Shown here one piece after another: positions 21,001 through 30,543 of a stretch of 39,755 bases of DNA. Position 1 is the stretch's first letter; each line of letters starts with the position of its first letter. The position numbers and the translations under genes were made by a program. The notes beneath the pieces were generated by a model. That model saw only the letters and a list, made by a program, of their open reading frames with translations. It was not told where the DNA came from and made no database searches. The DNA comes from Anaerolineales bacterium HSG25 (GTDB lineage Bacteria > Chloroflexota > Anaerolineae > 4572-78 > J111): the NCBI GenBank assembly GCA_030377865.1, contig JAUCGA010000028.1:1-39755 (forward strand), written 5' to 3'.

Positions 21001-24000
21001 TCGGTTTTCTCCAGCAAGTCTTCAAGAAATTTGACGACCGCTTTGGTATTAAAACTATTGGCTAAGGCTTGGAGTTCGGTGGCAAAAGGACGGTACCGAT
21101 TATCGCTCTGTTCTAGCTCAACCGCTAATTTTTGAATCTTCTGTAATCGTCGTCGCTTTGCTAACTTCAAAAATTCTTCCAGTTTAGCTTGAGGGGGCAG
21201 ATCCATGCTAGTGGGTAAATTGTCAGCATTATCAGTTTGAGCTACTGACCGGCCATCGGTTTTACGGTCTGAGGCATACTCCCATTGGAGGTCTAACAAC
21301 TCCTGTAGCACTTCTAGTAGCTCTTGTTCATCGATTGGTTTAGCTAAAAACGCGTCACATCCAACTAAAGCGACTCGTTTTTTGTCCTCTTCAAAGGCAC
21401 TGGCTGAAGCCCCAACAATGACGATACCTTGTAGCTCTGGTAATTTTCGGATCTCTTGCGTTGCTTCAAAGCCGGTCATAATCGGCATAATCATATCCAT
21501 AAAGATAATATCGGGGCGCATGGTCTGCGTTTGTTGGATGGCTTCTTGTCCATTCCGGGCCGTCGAAATCTCAAACCCTAACGGCTCTATCATGTTGAGC
21601 AAGACCGAAATGTTATACTCTTTGTCATCCACAACCAGCACTTTTCGACGCGAGCCTCGATACCCTGTTACTTTTTTGGTTAATTTTTTCTGGTTGAGTT
21701 GGGTTAGCCCTGTAGCCGTTGGTACGAGAAGCTCAAACCAAAATGTGCTACCTTGACCCGCAATACTCTCTACTCGTAACTCACCTCCCATCGCTTCCAC
21801 TAGTTGCTGGCTAATGGCTAGACCCAATCCGGTACCTTGAATCTGTTTTTGTTGGTCGCCAACCTGTTCGAAGGGGTGGAAGACTTTTGCTAAATCTTCC
21901 GGCGTAATTCCGACTCCTGTGTCAGTCACTTCAAATCTTAGTTTTCTGATTGTTGCCGGTTGGGTATCTGTTTCGGCCTCAGAACTCTGAATACCCAAAT
22001 CTAAAATTTGAAAACTGATTTGTCCTTTGTCAGTAAATTTAACCGCGTTTCCGAGTAGGTTCAATAAAATTTGCCGCAGTCGTTTCTCATCTACCTCAAT
22101 ACCTGTCGGCAAGTCGGAAGCAGGTTTGTAGTTGAACAGCAATTTTTTCTGCTCGGCACGCATACGAACCATGCCCGCGACCCCTTCTAAAAAGCTGGGT
22201 AAATAGATTGGATCAGGTTGTAGTTCCATTTTACCCGCTTCTATTTTAGACAGATCCAGAATATCGGTGATGAGGGTCAACAGATGATTACCACTGCTCT
22301 GGATAACATCAAGTCCGTCTCGTTGTAAGGTGGTTAGCGTCTCCTCATCTCGTTTGAGGATTTGGGCATACCCCAAAATTCCATTGAGTGGGGTGCGGAG
22401 TTCATGGCTCATGCTCGACAAAAATTCACTCTTGGCTTTATTAGCGAGATCGGCTTTCTTTTCGGCCTCCTCCGCTTCTTCTTTGGCCTTAATCGTTTCA
22501 GCAAATAGTTGCCGGTTTTCTATAGCGGTAGCTAACTGTCCCAACATAGAAAGATAAGGTCGAATTTCTTGTTGGCTAAATTGATATGGGTCTGTCCCCT
22601 GCAACAACAAAACACCCAATTGAATTTGGGAGCTATGAACCGGCAAAAGAATCAAGGCTCGAATCTGCAATTGGCGGACAATCTCTGCCTCGGTGGAGTT
22701 AACGCGGTCATCTTCAGGAAAATCCTCAAAAAAGAGAAGCTTATCGCTGACCATTAGCTCCAAGGTTTGTAACGCCTGTCGCTCATATCGTACCCCAATT
22801 TTAGTTGGTTCAGGGCCATGCCCGCTGTACCAGTTGGCCTCAACAGTCATGCTAGCCACGCCAGCCTCATCGTGGTCAAACAAGGCTAAAACCGCTCGAT
22901 TGATGGCTGGAATAGTGGCTTCTTCAACCATGGCGGCGATAAGTTCTGACAAATCATTCGCGGTAATCATGCGTTGGCTGATGGTATACAGGGTTTCGGT
23001 TTCTTGCAGAGCGGCTTGATTTTGGGCAAACAGGCGAGCGTTGGTCATGGCGACGGCTATATGTCCGGCCAAAGAACGCATGAGGTTCGCATCGCCATCA
23101 TCCAAGCCGCCAATCTCGTTGTCTTGGACATTCAACACCCCGACCACTTTTTCCTCAGCAATAATTGGTATGGCCATTTCAGAATAGGTATCAGGTAGTA
23201 ATGGATTTGGGAGCCAATCATTGGCCTCTCGAACATTATCAACCCTGACTATCTCGGCCCGTCTAGCCGCCTGAGCGACTAAGCTGGTCGGAGTATTTAA
23301 GGAAATGGCATGGCCTTTCTGCTTCATCTCGATTCCCGCTTGACCAGTACCCGCGGCCATGACCAGTGTCTCCTTCTTGTCTGCATAATCCGAAAAAGAA
23401 TCAAGCAGGTAGATATGAGTGTGATAGTAGTCGAAGTTAGCCTCAATTTGGGTCATTAACTCGGCTAACAGTTGCTCAACATCAAGAATGGCATTTAACT
23501 GTTCGCTTAGTGAGGCCACCACCTTTAATTGGTGGGTACGGTCTGAGTCTCGCTCCTCTAAATGGTCGCGATACAGTTTTAGCTCTTCTTCAACCCGTTT
23601 GCGTTCCTGAATTTCGTCATTCAAGGTATTGATCTGCGCTCGGATTTGGTCGCGCATGTGGGCAAAACTTTTAGCCAAACTGCCGATTTCGTCAGTCCGA
23701 GAGGTATCAATGGGTTGTTCTAAATCTCCACCGGCAACGGTCTCGAACACTTGGATTAAGGCATTGACCGGACGAGAGATTGTTCGATGAATCACGATAG
23801 CCAACGTACTCACAATAAGCACTAGCAGGAGGATAACCGTGATAAACAGAGTGGTAAAATCAGCTTGAATTTGCTTTTTGGTAAATTTGTCGGTCAAATA
23901 AACCTCTACCACACCCAACTTGTTATTTCCTCTAATAATGGGTAAAGCTGTCTCAAGCGATGAACTGATTTGAGCGTCATCATCAACCTCGATAATTTCC

Positions 24001-24311
24001 CAGTTTGCTCCTCGTTGTTTCCCCAGAATAAGAGTGTTGTCAAACGAATCTCTAATAATCACAGCCTGAACATGTTCATCCCGCATCTCTGCGGCAATAG
24101 ATTTCTCTAGTGCGGCTTCATTAAATGTCCAAATTGGCTCTACCAGCGTGTTATTGGCTAATCGTTCTGAGATAATAATTAATGACTGATGCAGGTCGTT
24201 CTCTACCCTTGTTTGAGCTTGCCATAGCTCGTAAGCGCTAAAAATGACCATGATGGTCATTACCGCGAACACAATGATGAGATTAATTCTTATACTCAGT
24301 GATTGTTTCAT
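20997..24311 (-). CDS. Membrane hybrid histidine kinase (HAMP-GAF-GAF-HK-REC)
   Basis: 1104 residues. Membrane helix about 8-28, an extracytoplasmic sensor region about 30-150 with conserved [12 protein letters not shown], membrane helix about 152-175, HAMP 175-232, coiled coil, GAF 275-425, GAF 440-600, phosphoacceptor MSHELRTP (His636), HATPase about 740-865 ([24 protein letters not shown]), receiver about 888-1008 with Asp939, and the shared C-terminal helical domain 1030-1104. The first of a two-gene unit that overlaps by 4 bases. A solute-binding lipoprotein is divergently encoded about 1 kb upstream and could present a ligand to the sensor region (inference only). Upstream DNA is entirely repeats. 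Confidence 0.95.
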   Translation of the reverse strand: MKQSLSIRINLIIVFAVMTIMVIFSAYELWQAQTRVENDLHQSLIIISERLANNTLVEPIWTFNEAALEKSIAAEMRDEHVQAVIIRDSFDNTLILGKQRGANWEIIEVDDDAQISSSLETALPIIRGNNKLGVVEVYLTDKFTKKQIQADFTTLFITVILLLVLIVSTLAIVIHRTISRPVNALIQVFETVAGGDLEQPIDTSRTDEIGSLAKSFAHMRDQIRAQINTLNDEIQERKRVEEELKLYRDHLEERDSDRTHQLKVVASLSEQLNAILDVEQLLAELMTQIEANFDYYHTHIYLLDSFSDYADKKETLVMAAGTGQAGIEMKQKGHAISLNTPTSLVAQAARRAEIVRVDNVREANDWLPNPLLPDTYSEMAIPIIAEEKVVGVLNVQDNEIGGLDDGDANLMRSLAGHIAVAMTNARLFAQNQAALQETETLYTISQRMITANDLSELIAAMVEEATIPAINRAVLALFDHDEAGVASMTVEANWYSGHGPEPTKIGVRYERQALQTLELMVSDKLLFFEDFPEDDRVNSTEAEIVRQLQIRALILLPVHSSQIQLGVLLLQGTDPYQFSQQEIRPYLSMLGQLATAIENRQLFAETIKAKEEAEEAEKKADLANKAKSEFLSSMSHELRTPLNGILGYAQILKRDEETLTTLQRDGLDVIQSSGNHLLTLITDILDLSKIEAGKMELQPDPIYLPSFLEGVAGMVRMRAEQKKLLFNYKPASDLPTGIEVDEKRLRQILLNLLGNAVKFTDKGQISFQILDLGIQSSEAETDTQPATIRKLRFEVTDTGVGITPEDLAKVFHPFEQVGDQQKQIQGTGLGLAISQQLVEAMGGELRVESIAGQGSTFWFELLVPTATGLTQLNQKKLTKKVTGYRGSRRKVLVVDDKEYNISVLLNMIEPLGFEISTARNGQEAIQQTQTMRPDIIFMDMIMPIMTGFEATQEIRKLPELQGIVIVGASASAFEEDKKRVALVGCDAFLAKPIDEQELLEVLQELLDLQWEYASDRKTDGRSVAQTDNADNLPTSMDLPPQAKLEEFLKLAKRRRLQKIQKLAVELEQSDNRYRPFATELQALANSFNTKAVVKFLEDLLEKTE

Positions 24312-24365
24312 GCCTGCCTTTTTAAGTAACTTTCATTTCTAAGTTGTCACTTTTGTCCAAATACT

Positions 24366-24592
24366 ACATCCTGATCGTTGCGATTATGTAATCGCAACGG
24401 GTATTTGGCGGGTATATCCTCCTTCAAGGAGGCTTCGCGCTACCCGCCTGTTATGGGTAACGGGTACATACCCGTTACCATCATGGAAACCAAAAGCATT
24501 TCCTGATAGGATTAACAGGATTAACAGGATTTTTTTGCTTGTAATCCTGTCAATCCTGTCAGATATTGTTTTAGTCATGTTGAAACGATAAA
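24366..24592. repeat. GATCGTTGCGAT / GGCGGGTA unit followed by a truncated hairpin element
   Basis: 24371-24485 is the fullest copy of the GATCGTTGCGATT...GGCGGGTATATCC...GGTAACGGGTACATACCCGTTACC unit. It joins at ATCATGGAAACC to a 9-bp-arm hairpin element (24488-24592) that has lost its left tip but keeps GATAAACTTCTG on the right. It fills the start of the 1,022-base gap before the solute-binding gene. Confidence 0.75.
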
Positions 24593-24787
24593 CTTCTGGC
24601 TACAAGTGTCACCTACAGTAATTTTGTCAGACATGAGGCTGTGGAGGTCACGCTTGTAGCGTGACCATAAGTGTCAACTTAACGTTTGTAGTAGGCGATT
24701 CATCGCCTTCAAACGGCACTAAAGTGCCTACTACGAACTCTTAAGTTGACGGTCATGGTAGTGTGACAAGCATGGAGAACTGAAAAA
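24593..24787. repeat. GTCACGCTTGTAGCGTGAC repeat split by a 92-bp element
   Basis: The flanks of the 92-bp element continue each other when compared with 7766-7856 (CAGTAATTTTGTCAGA...GAGGTCACGC and AAGCATGGAGAACTGAA), so this is a secondarily interrupted repeat. Confidence 0.85.
24666..24757. mobile_element. 92-bp palindromic element with 10-bp target duplication, copy 2
   Basis: Near-identical to 9225-9316. Flanks GTAGCGTGAC (24656-24665) and GTAGTGTGAC (24758-24767), a 10-bp duplication with one C/T difference. The empty site is visible at 7829-7846. Confidence 0.92.
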
Positions 24788-25333
24788 CGTTTTCAGGGTT
24801 TCATGGTACTACAAAAATTTAGTTTTGTCTACAGGATTTGTGGCTCTTTATTTATGTAAATCTTGTATCCTATCTTGTCCTAAGCCGTGGTTTACCTTTG
24901 TAAACCAGCACGGTTTGTAGTAAACTGAAACATTAAAAAGCCTTATTCACCTTAGGAATCATAAATGATTTTTTGCCCCCGAAATGCGTCATAAGGATTA
25001 TGCAGGATGGAATGAAATGGTAAACGGTGAATTGTAAATTATGTTTGTCGCCAAGAACGGTTTGAATACGGGCATTGAAAATACGACAAAGTTGACCATA
25101 TTTATCCGTAATGCCGCTTGTTCACCATTTATAATTCACCATTTACCATTTATAATTTTGATCAAAAGTTTGTCGTTTCATTCATAACCTGACATGTTGA
25201 TAAAACCAAAAGCATTTTTCGATAGGATTAACAGAATTAACAGGATTTCTTGCCTTTAATCCTGTCAGATATTGTTTTATCCATGTTGAAATGATAAACT
25301 TCTGGTTGTTATATCACTTTTTGGAGATTCCCA
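24788..25333. other. Gene-free region upstream of the solute-binding protein
   Basis: Contains a short GTAAACC hairpin (CCGTGGTTTACC...GGTAAACCAGCACGG-like, about 24891-24920), an A/T-rich inverted repeat built from TAAACGGTGAATTGTAAA and its near complement (25018-25156), and a 9-bp-arm hairpin element at 25162-25306 with GATAAACTTCTG at its right end and CAAAAGTTTGTC at its left. TTTTGGAGAT before 25334 is the ribosome site. No clear promoter box chosen. Confidence 0.5.
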
Positions 25334-26206
25334 ATGTTTAGAAAAATTTTCAGTTTGATTGTTTTGGCCCTTGTTTTGTCTTTACTCGTTGCTTGTGGCG
25401 GAGATAGCACCCCAGCAACTCAAGCCCCCGCAGAAGAACCAGCCCCCGCAGAAGAAGCAGAAGCACCCGACAGTTCGGCTGAGGGTGAAGTTATTCGGAT
25501 TGCCACCGAAGAATACCCTCCCTATACCTCAGAAAACATGAAACATTATGGGATTGCCAGTCACATTGTAACCGAAGCGTTTGCCTTAGAAGGTATTACC
25601 GTTGAGTATGAGTTTTTTCCGGGTAGTCGCTCTTATAAACTGGCCGAACAGGGCGAGATGGATGGCTCGTTGCCTTGGGTGTATCGAGAAGAACGGGAAA
25701 AGGATTTTTATTTCGGTGAACCTGTAGTCGCTGGTGGTGATGATGGCTTTTTCCACTTAAAAGATTTTGAGTTCAGTTGGGACATGGAGCATCCTGACTA
25801 CAACGACTTAGCGGGGGTTCAGGTCGGAGGAATTATAAGCTACAATTATGGCGAATTGTTCCAAAATGCAGAAGAGAGTGGCGTGATTGAGGTTAATCGA
25901 ATTGCTACCATCCCTCAAGCATTTAAAATGCTCCTAACGGGTCGAATAGAGGTCTTAATGCTTGAAGATAAGTCAGGATATTATCAGTTACAAAGCAACT
26001 TTACTTCCGAGGAAATCGAATCAATTACCCATACGAGAGAAGAAGAATCACAGATCATGTATAATTACCTGCTCCTTTCTAAGAAAGCAGAAAAGGGAGA
26101 ATATTATCTGGAAAAACTAAATAGCGGTATAAAAAAACTTCGTGATAGTGGGCAATATGATGAGTTTATCGCCGCCTTAGGGCGCGGGGATTATGTGATA
26201 AAATAG
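25334..26206 (+). CDS. Solute-binding lipoprotein, family 3 type
   Basis: Extracytoplasmic binding protein of the amino-acid-type fold. 290 residues; lipobox ends at Cys21 (SLLVAC), followed by a Pro/Ala/Glu-rich spacer (about 22-52), then the binding domain beginning with IRIATEEYPPYTSENM. AGVQVGGIISYNYG and a DKSGYY stretch fit the two-lobe fold. GGAG is 10 bases before the ATG. No permease or ATPase follows; the nearest gene is the degenerate kinase 180 bases on. It may therefore serve a transporter elsewhere or work as a sensor with the divergent hybrid kinase (inference). Ligand unknown; a short aliphatic or amino-acid-like ligand is only suggested by family. Confidence 0.9.
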   Translation: MFRKIFSLIVLALVLSLLVACGGDSTPATQAPAEEPAPAEEAEAPDSSAEGEVIRIATEEYPPYTSENMKHYGIASHIVTEAFALEGITVEYEFFPGSRSYKLAEQGEMDGSLPWVYREEREKDFYFGEPVVAGGDDGFFHLKDFEFSWDMEHPDYNDLAGVQVGGIISYNYGELFQNAEESGVIEVNRIATIPQAFKMLLTGRIEVLMLEDKSGYYQLQSNFTSEEIESITHTREEESQIMYNYLLLSKKAEKGEYYLEKLNSGIKKLRDSGQYDEFIAALGRGDYVIK

Positions 26207-26214
26207 AGATTTAT

Positions 26215-26275
26215 AGCCAGAGAGGTTCAATCCTAAAGGTTGAACCATTCTGGATCGCGCAACTTATTTAATTCC
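26215..26275. repeat. Dispersed hairpin repeat (TGAACC type), copy 2
   Basis: CCAGAGAGGTTCAA (26218-26231) pairs with TTGAACCATTCTGG (26241-26254), followed by CGCGCAACTTATTTA, the reverse complement of the lead of copy 1 at 1646-1700. It lies just after the solute-binding gene and may act as its 3' end. Confidence 0.65.
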
Positions 26276-26314
26276 GCTTCCTGTATCCCATGCATGTTTT
26301 CTCCTCGCGTGTTG

Positions 26315-26343
26315 TTTCATAGAAACCCGAATCATGTTATAAT
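26315..26343 (+). promoter_or_regulatory. Possible promoter of the kinase-WD40 gene
   Basis: TATAAT (26338-26343) with TTTCAT 17 bases upstream (26315-26320). The -10 is a perfect match and the -35 is weak. Confidence 0.45.
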
Positions 26344-26399
26344 ATTGCCGAATCATCAGAAGCGTTGAAGCACTGAATCGTTTGTAATTGGAGAATCTT

Positions 26400-29117
26400 A
26401 TGGAATATAAACCAAAGTTTGGCCGACTTGGCAACTATCGACTTGGTCGTGAGCTAGGCATGGGGCCGTTTACCTCTGTATATCAGGCTCAAGCCGGAGT
26501 GAGTGACGAGATAGCCCTCAAGATTATCAAACCCTATTGTCTGCCCAGTGATGACCAGTTGGACTTGTTGGTTGATCATATCGGGCAAATGCGACAGGTT
26601 AAACAGTCTAACCTCGTACCGATAGAGAAAATCGACACCGATCAAGGATTTCTCTACCTTGTTGCTGATCTAATAAAGGGGCCAAATTTAACTCAGCACC
26701 TCCAACAACAGGGGCTACCCGACTGGGAAACTCTTATGGGGTGGTTAGAGCAGATTGTCGAAACGCTTGATACTGCTCATGACCAACAGTTGTGGCATGG
26801 CAACCTCTACCCAAACAATATTATTTTTGCTGAGGACAAACCCATGCTGACCGATTTTGGCCTAGCCCACCTTATCGGACTCAATAATATAAACTTGGGT
26901 CTAACGACAGGCGTGGTCGGTCAACTGAACTATCTTGCCCCAGAACGTTGGACGGGTGAGCCACCTAGTCGCACTAGCGACCTGTACGCTTTAGCCTGTT
27001 TAACGTGGGAGATGCTGATTGGGCAACCAGTCTTTACTGGACAAACTCCCCCCGAAATTATGCTGGCTCATTTTCAACAGTTCACCCCTCCTCCTTTGCC
27101 CAACGATTTTCCAGCGGGCATCATACCTGTGCTAGAGCGGGGTATCGCTCCGACACCAGAGACGCGGTATCAAACCGGGCTAGAGTTTTTGACCGAATTG
27201 ATAACCGCTCGGCGCAATCCGACCGTTATTCAGCAAAAGCCATTATCCACTGAGGATGAATCCCACAGCCCAACGAATAGTGAGCATACAATGCCTGATG
27301 ATGTGTTGTCGTCAGTACACCCCTTGTCAAAAGCAACCACCATATCTAAGGAAAAGTTACAAATTAAGCAGGTGCATCTGTTTGGTCGAGGTGTGGCCTA
27401 TGACATGGCCGTTTGTGACCGAGTTGACCGAGTGGCTATGGCAACCACCAAAGGTGTATGGATATATGAAGCCAGCACCTTGCAGGATATTGATTTTATC
27501 AAGCTGGAATTTGAAGCGACTTGCCTCGACTTCTCGCCTGATGGTGGTCTGTTGGTGATTGGTGGCGCAGATGGCCGAATTGAACTATGGGGAGTGACCG
27601 ATCGCACGGCTCTATGGGGGCTTGAGGCTCATGACGATGAGGTCTGGAGTGTGGCCTTTTCACCTGATGGGGCGCATATTGCCTCAGGTAGTGGCGACGA
27701 ACGGGTTTGCCTGTGGCAGGCACTGGACGGCATGTTACAGGAGGTATTGATTGAACATGAGGCCGATGTGATGAGTGTGGCCTTTTCACCCAATGGGCAG
27801 TGGTTGGCCTCTGGTGGTGCTGATAATACGGTCTGTGTATGGCGAGTGCAAGAGGCTCAACTGGCTCATGCCTTTGACAAACATAAGGCTGATGTGATGA
27901 GCGTAGCTTTTAGCCCTGATGGTCGCTTGCTGGCTTCTGGTAGTGCCGACCACACCATCTGTGTATGGCAGATACCAAGCGGCGACCTACTTTATCAGTT
28001 GAGTGGGCATGAAGATTTTGTGATGGGGGTCGCCTTTTCACCCGATAGCCGAGTTTTGGCCTCCGCTAGTACCGATGAATCGATTCGTCTGTGGGATACA
28101 AGCACCGGTCAGCGAACAATGACCTTAAACGGACACCTCGATTCGGTCGAAAATCTGTTATTTAGTAACGTAAACGAAGTCAGGCTACTGTCTCGTTCTG
28201 ATGATGGTCGAGTGCAGTCATGGCGACTAGCCGACGCGTCTATTCAGGAAGGGGTCGCTGGTCATCTCGACTCGGTGGTCACGATGGCCTTCTCACCCGA
28301 CGGAGAGTTTATTGCCTTAGGCTCTGAGCGTGGGGCCGTGTGGGGCTGTTATGTTGACGATGGAAGCATAGGGTTTGTGCTAGAAGCGCATAAGAAATAT
28401 ATTGAAAGTTTAGCCTTTTCACCAACTAGTCAAATGTTGGTCTCCGGTTCAGATGATGGTTCGGTGCGTTTATGGCGTGTAGAGGATGAATCGCAAGTAC
28501 GCGTTTTATTAGAGCATCATGGCGAAGTGATGGGAGTTGTCATCTCGCCAACTGGCGACCTGATTGCGGCTGGCTCTAATGACGGTTTATTACGAGTGTG
28601 GGACATGGCCGACGGTCAGTTGCACCATGTTTTGCGTGACCATGCCGCGGGCGTGATTGCCATAGCCTTCTCGCCCGATGGTCGTTTGTTGGCCTCCGGC
28701 TCTGATGATTACACCGTGCGGGTATGGCAAACCTTTAGCGGTCAACAACAACTAGTGCTAGACAAACATCATGGCGAGGTGTGGGCGGTAGCCTTCTCAC
28801 CGGACGGAGAGATTCTTGCCTCTGCTGGAGCCGACGGCACAGTTCGGTTTTGGCGGGTGATAGACGGTTACTTTATAGACATGTGGCAACTACCCACCGC
28901 GGCCGTCGCCAGTTTAGCTTATTCACCCGATGGTCAGATTTTGGTCACGGGGACGGTTGAGGGAGTCATTGCTTTTTGGCATGTTTCAGATGGTAGCGAA
29001 CTACAAACCTTGGTCGGCCATGTCGGTGCAGTCGAAAGTTTGGCCTTTACCAACGATGGACGTTATCTCGGCTCTGGTGGATTGGATGGAACCGTCTCAA
29101 TTTGGCGAGTTGGGTAA
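26400..29117 (+). CDS. Degenerate protein-kinase domain fused to 14 WD40 repeats
   Basis: 905 residues from the ATG at 26400 (GGAG 9 bases before; an in-frame TTG at 26388 overlaps that site). Residues about 13-270 have the Ser/Thr kinase fold: glycine loop LGMGPFTSVY, Lys41 in IALKII, DFG (Asp152) and APE are kept, but the catalytic loop reads HGNLYPNN instead of HRDLKPxN. The catalytic Asp is Asn135 and the helper Lys is Tyr137, so it is probably a pseudokinase or very weak kinase. A linker (270-330) leads to 14 WD40 repeats (about 331-905), best repeats with VAFSPDGRLLASGS...VWQ, enough for two seven-blade propellers. No signal peptide or membrane helix. Likely a cytosolic scaffold; partners unknown. 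Confidence 0.93.
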   Translation: MEYKPKFGRLGNYRLGRELGMGPFTSVYQAQAGVSDEIALKIIKPYCLPSDDQLDLLVDHIGQMRQVKQSNLVPIEKIDTDQGFLYLVADLIKGPNLTQHLQQQGLPDWETLMGWLEQIVETLDTAHDQQLWHGNLYPNNIIFAEDKPMLTDFGLAHLIGLNNINLGLTTGVVGQLNYLAPERWTGEPPSRTSDLYALACLTWEMLIGQPVFTGQTPPEIMLAHFQQFTPPPLPNDFPAGIIPVLERGIAPTPETRYQTGLEFLTELITARRNPTVIQQKPLSTEDESHSPTNSEHTMPDDVLSSVHPLSKATTISKEKLQIKQVHLFGRGVAYDMAVCDRVDRVAMATTKGVWIYEASTLQDIDFIKLEFEATCLDFSPDGGLLVIGGADGRIELWGVTDRTALWGLEAHDDEVWSVAFSPDGAHIASGSGDERVCLWQALDGMLQEVLIEHEADVMSVAFSPNGQWLASGGADNTVCVWRVQEAQLAHAFDKHKADVMSVAFSPDGRLLASGSADHTICVWQIPSGDLLYQLSGHEDFVMGVAFSPDSRVLASASTDESIRLWDTSTGQRTMTLNGHLDSVENLLFSNVNEVRLLSRSDDGRVQSWRLADASIQEGVAGHLDSVVTMAFSPDGEFIALGSERGAVWGCYVDDGSIGFVLEAHKKYIESLAFSPTSQMLVSGSDDGSVRLWRVEDESQVRVLLEHHGEVMGVVISPTGDLIAAGSNDGLLRVWDMADGQLHHVLRDHAAGVIAIAFSPDGRLLASGSDDYTVRVWQTFSGQQQLVLDKHHGEVWAVAFSPDGEILASAGADGTVRFWRVIDGYFIDMWQLPTAAVASLAYSPDGQILVTGTVEGVIAFWHVSDGSELQTLVGHVGAVESLAFTNDGRYLGSGGLDGTVSIWRVG

Positions 29118-29185
29118 AATTGAGCCACCTCACGGACTTAGTGACAATGTTTCGCATAATAAGACTAGTAATTGATAATTGATAA

Positions 29186-29214
29186 TTGATTTCATCATTA
29201 TGTTGGCGTATAAT
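29186..29214 (+). promoter_or_regulatory. Probable promoter of the Uma2 gene
   Basis: TTGATT (29186-29191), 17-base spacer, TATAAT (29209-29214), 30 bases before the ATG. The -35 is inside a short AATTGAT triplication (29170-29190). Confidence 0.6.
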
Positions 29215-29243
29215 TGCCCTGACCCAAAATTTGGAGGTGTATC

Positions 29244-30185
29244 ATGTCAATCGCCACACCACAGCTAACATCAAAAACAGTTCCCGCTAACATAAAACTC
29301 CCGGAGTTATTTTGGCCGGAGGTAAACGAGGCCAGCCTTAAAAATTTGCCGACCATGTATGATCTACCCAGCGAGAACAAAACGGAGGAACCCGGCGTGC
29401 CTGATGAATTTCACGTTTTTCAAGCGAACTTGCTATCAGATTCTTATGCTTTGCCTAACTATCCCCAAGAGCAGATATTCACCGCCGCTGATCTGAACCT
29501 ATATTTTAACCCAAAGCATCCCAAATGGTATAAACGACCGGATTGGTACGCTGTCGTCGGGGTATCACGATTGTATCATGGTTGGGATATGCGCTCCAGT
29601 TATGTGGTTTGGGACGAGGGAATACCACCATACATCGTGATAGAGTTTCTCTCACCAAGTAGTATGGATGAGGATTTGGGTCGGACGGAAGAGAAATCGG
29701 GTCAGCCACCACCAAAATGGAAGGTGTATGAGCAGATATTAAAGATACCCTACTATCTGCTGTTTGATAGACGAACAGACCAGTTACAAGCCTTTAAGCT
29801 GATTAATCATAAGTACGAGCGGATAATGATAGCCAAAAATAGGCTGTGGCTACCAGAGTTAAAAGTCGGGATAGGGTTGTGGAAAGGAAAGTATAAAGGA
29901 ATATACCGACAATGGTTGCGCTGGTATGATACAGATGATAACTGGTTAGCGACACCTATTGAATTGGAACGTCAGGCCAAGAGGAAGGTGGAGCGACAGG
30001 TTGAGCAGGAACGTCAGGCCAAGAGGAAGGTGGAGCGACAGGTTGAGCAGGAACGTCAGGCCAAGAGGAAGGTGGAGCGACAGGTCGAGCAGGAACGTCA
30101 GGCCAAAGAGCAAGAACGCCAAGCCAAAGAGAAGTTAGCGGCCAAACTCCGTGAACTAGGTATCGATCCAAACAATCTTGGTTGA
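29244..30185 (+). CDS. Uma2 family (PD-(D/E)XK nuclease fold) protein with repeat tail
   Basis: 313 residues; ATG preceded by TTTGGAGGTG. The central part (about 70-200) has the family signature VIEFLSPSS...EKSGQPP..KWKVYEQ followed by YYLLFDRR, with the acidic and lysine residues of the nuclease core. Family members are abundant in Chloroflexota and Cyanobacteria, often in many copies; the biological role is not settled, and restriction-like DNA cleavage is only presumed. Residues about 238-300 are a highly charged helix of three near-identical 14-residue repeats (KRKVERQVEQERQA) plus a partial one. A solo gene with its own promoter and no methyltransferase nearby. Confidence 0.88.
   Translation: MSIATPQLTSKTVPANIKLPELFWPEVNEASLKNLPTMYDLPSENKTEEPGVPDEFHVFQANLLSDSYALPNYPQEQIFTAADLNLYFNPKHPKWYKRPDWYAVVGVSRLYHGWDMRSSYVVWDEGIPPYIVIEFLSPSSMDEDLGRTEEKSGQPPPKWKVYEQILKIPYYLLFDRRTDQLQAFKLINHKYERIMIAKNRLWLPELKVGIGLWKGKYKGIYRQWLRWYDTDDNWLATPIELERQAKRKVERQVEQERQAKRKVERQVEQERQAKRKVERQVEQERQAKEQERQAKEKLAAKLRELGIDPNNLG
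29967..30110 (+). repeat. 42-bp tandem repeat inside the Uma2 gene
   Basis: Three copies of a 42-base unit starting GAACGTCAGGCCAAGAGGAA, with only one base differing in the third copy, then a partial one. Near-identity at silent positions means recent expansion, so the copy number is likely variable. Confidence 0.92.
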
Positions 30186-30326
30186 AAAACAAACAAAAAT
30201 CCCTGACGCTAACGGAATCTTTGGGTGAGCAAGACTACAACAGATTTGGGGATCGCTCACAGAACATATTTTAGTCATCGAATTCGGTTGACGCTTTCGG
30301 TGATGATCATTGTTTCAGCCGTTTTT

Positions 30327-30396
30327 AGAACATGATGCGTGGAATGACACTGATTAAATCAAGTCAAAATCAGTGTCATTCCACGCATCATGTTCT
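30327..30396. repeat. 29-bp perfect inverted repeat
   Basis: AGAACATGATGCGTGGAATG... (30327-30355) and its exact complement (30368-30396), 12-base loop. It lies in the 433-base gap between the Uma2 and aminotransferase genes, contains GATGCGT like 14651-14727, and is followed by TTTATTTAA on the plus strand, so it may also terminate Uma2 transcripts. Confidence 0.85.
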
Positions 30397-30403
30397 TTAT
30401 TTA

Positions 30404-30444
30404 ACCAATGCTATCTTTTTCAACATCATCTTGACCACTACACA
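30404..30444. repeat. Solo end of the TGTAGTGGTCA element
   Basis: TTTTTCAACATCATCTTGAC then CACTACACA is one terminal arm of the family at 10949-11051 and 36282-36483; the other end is missing, so it is a remnant. Confidence 0.7.
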
Positions 30445-30543
30445 AATAGGCTATTGTACTCCTTTATGTCCGCTCATTCCCTCGCCGAGTGGTGGGAACG
30501 AGAAAAAATAAAACCAAACTAATTCTCAAATTATGAGGTTTAG

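Noticed and set aside
29956-30192. Minus-strand Pro-rich frame opposite the Uma2 tail
   Set aside because: Shadow of the 42-bp repeat; the plus-strand frame has family homology and a promoter.
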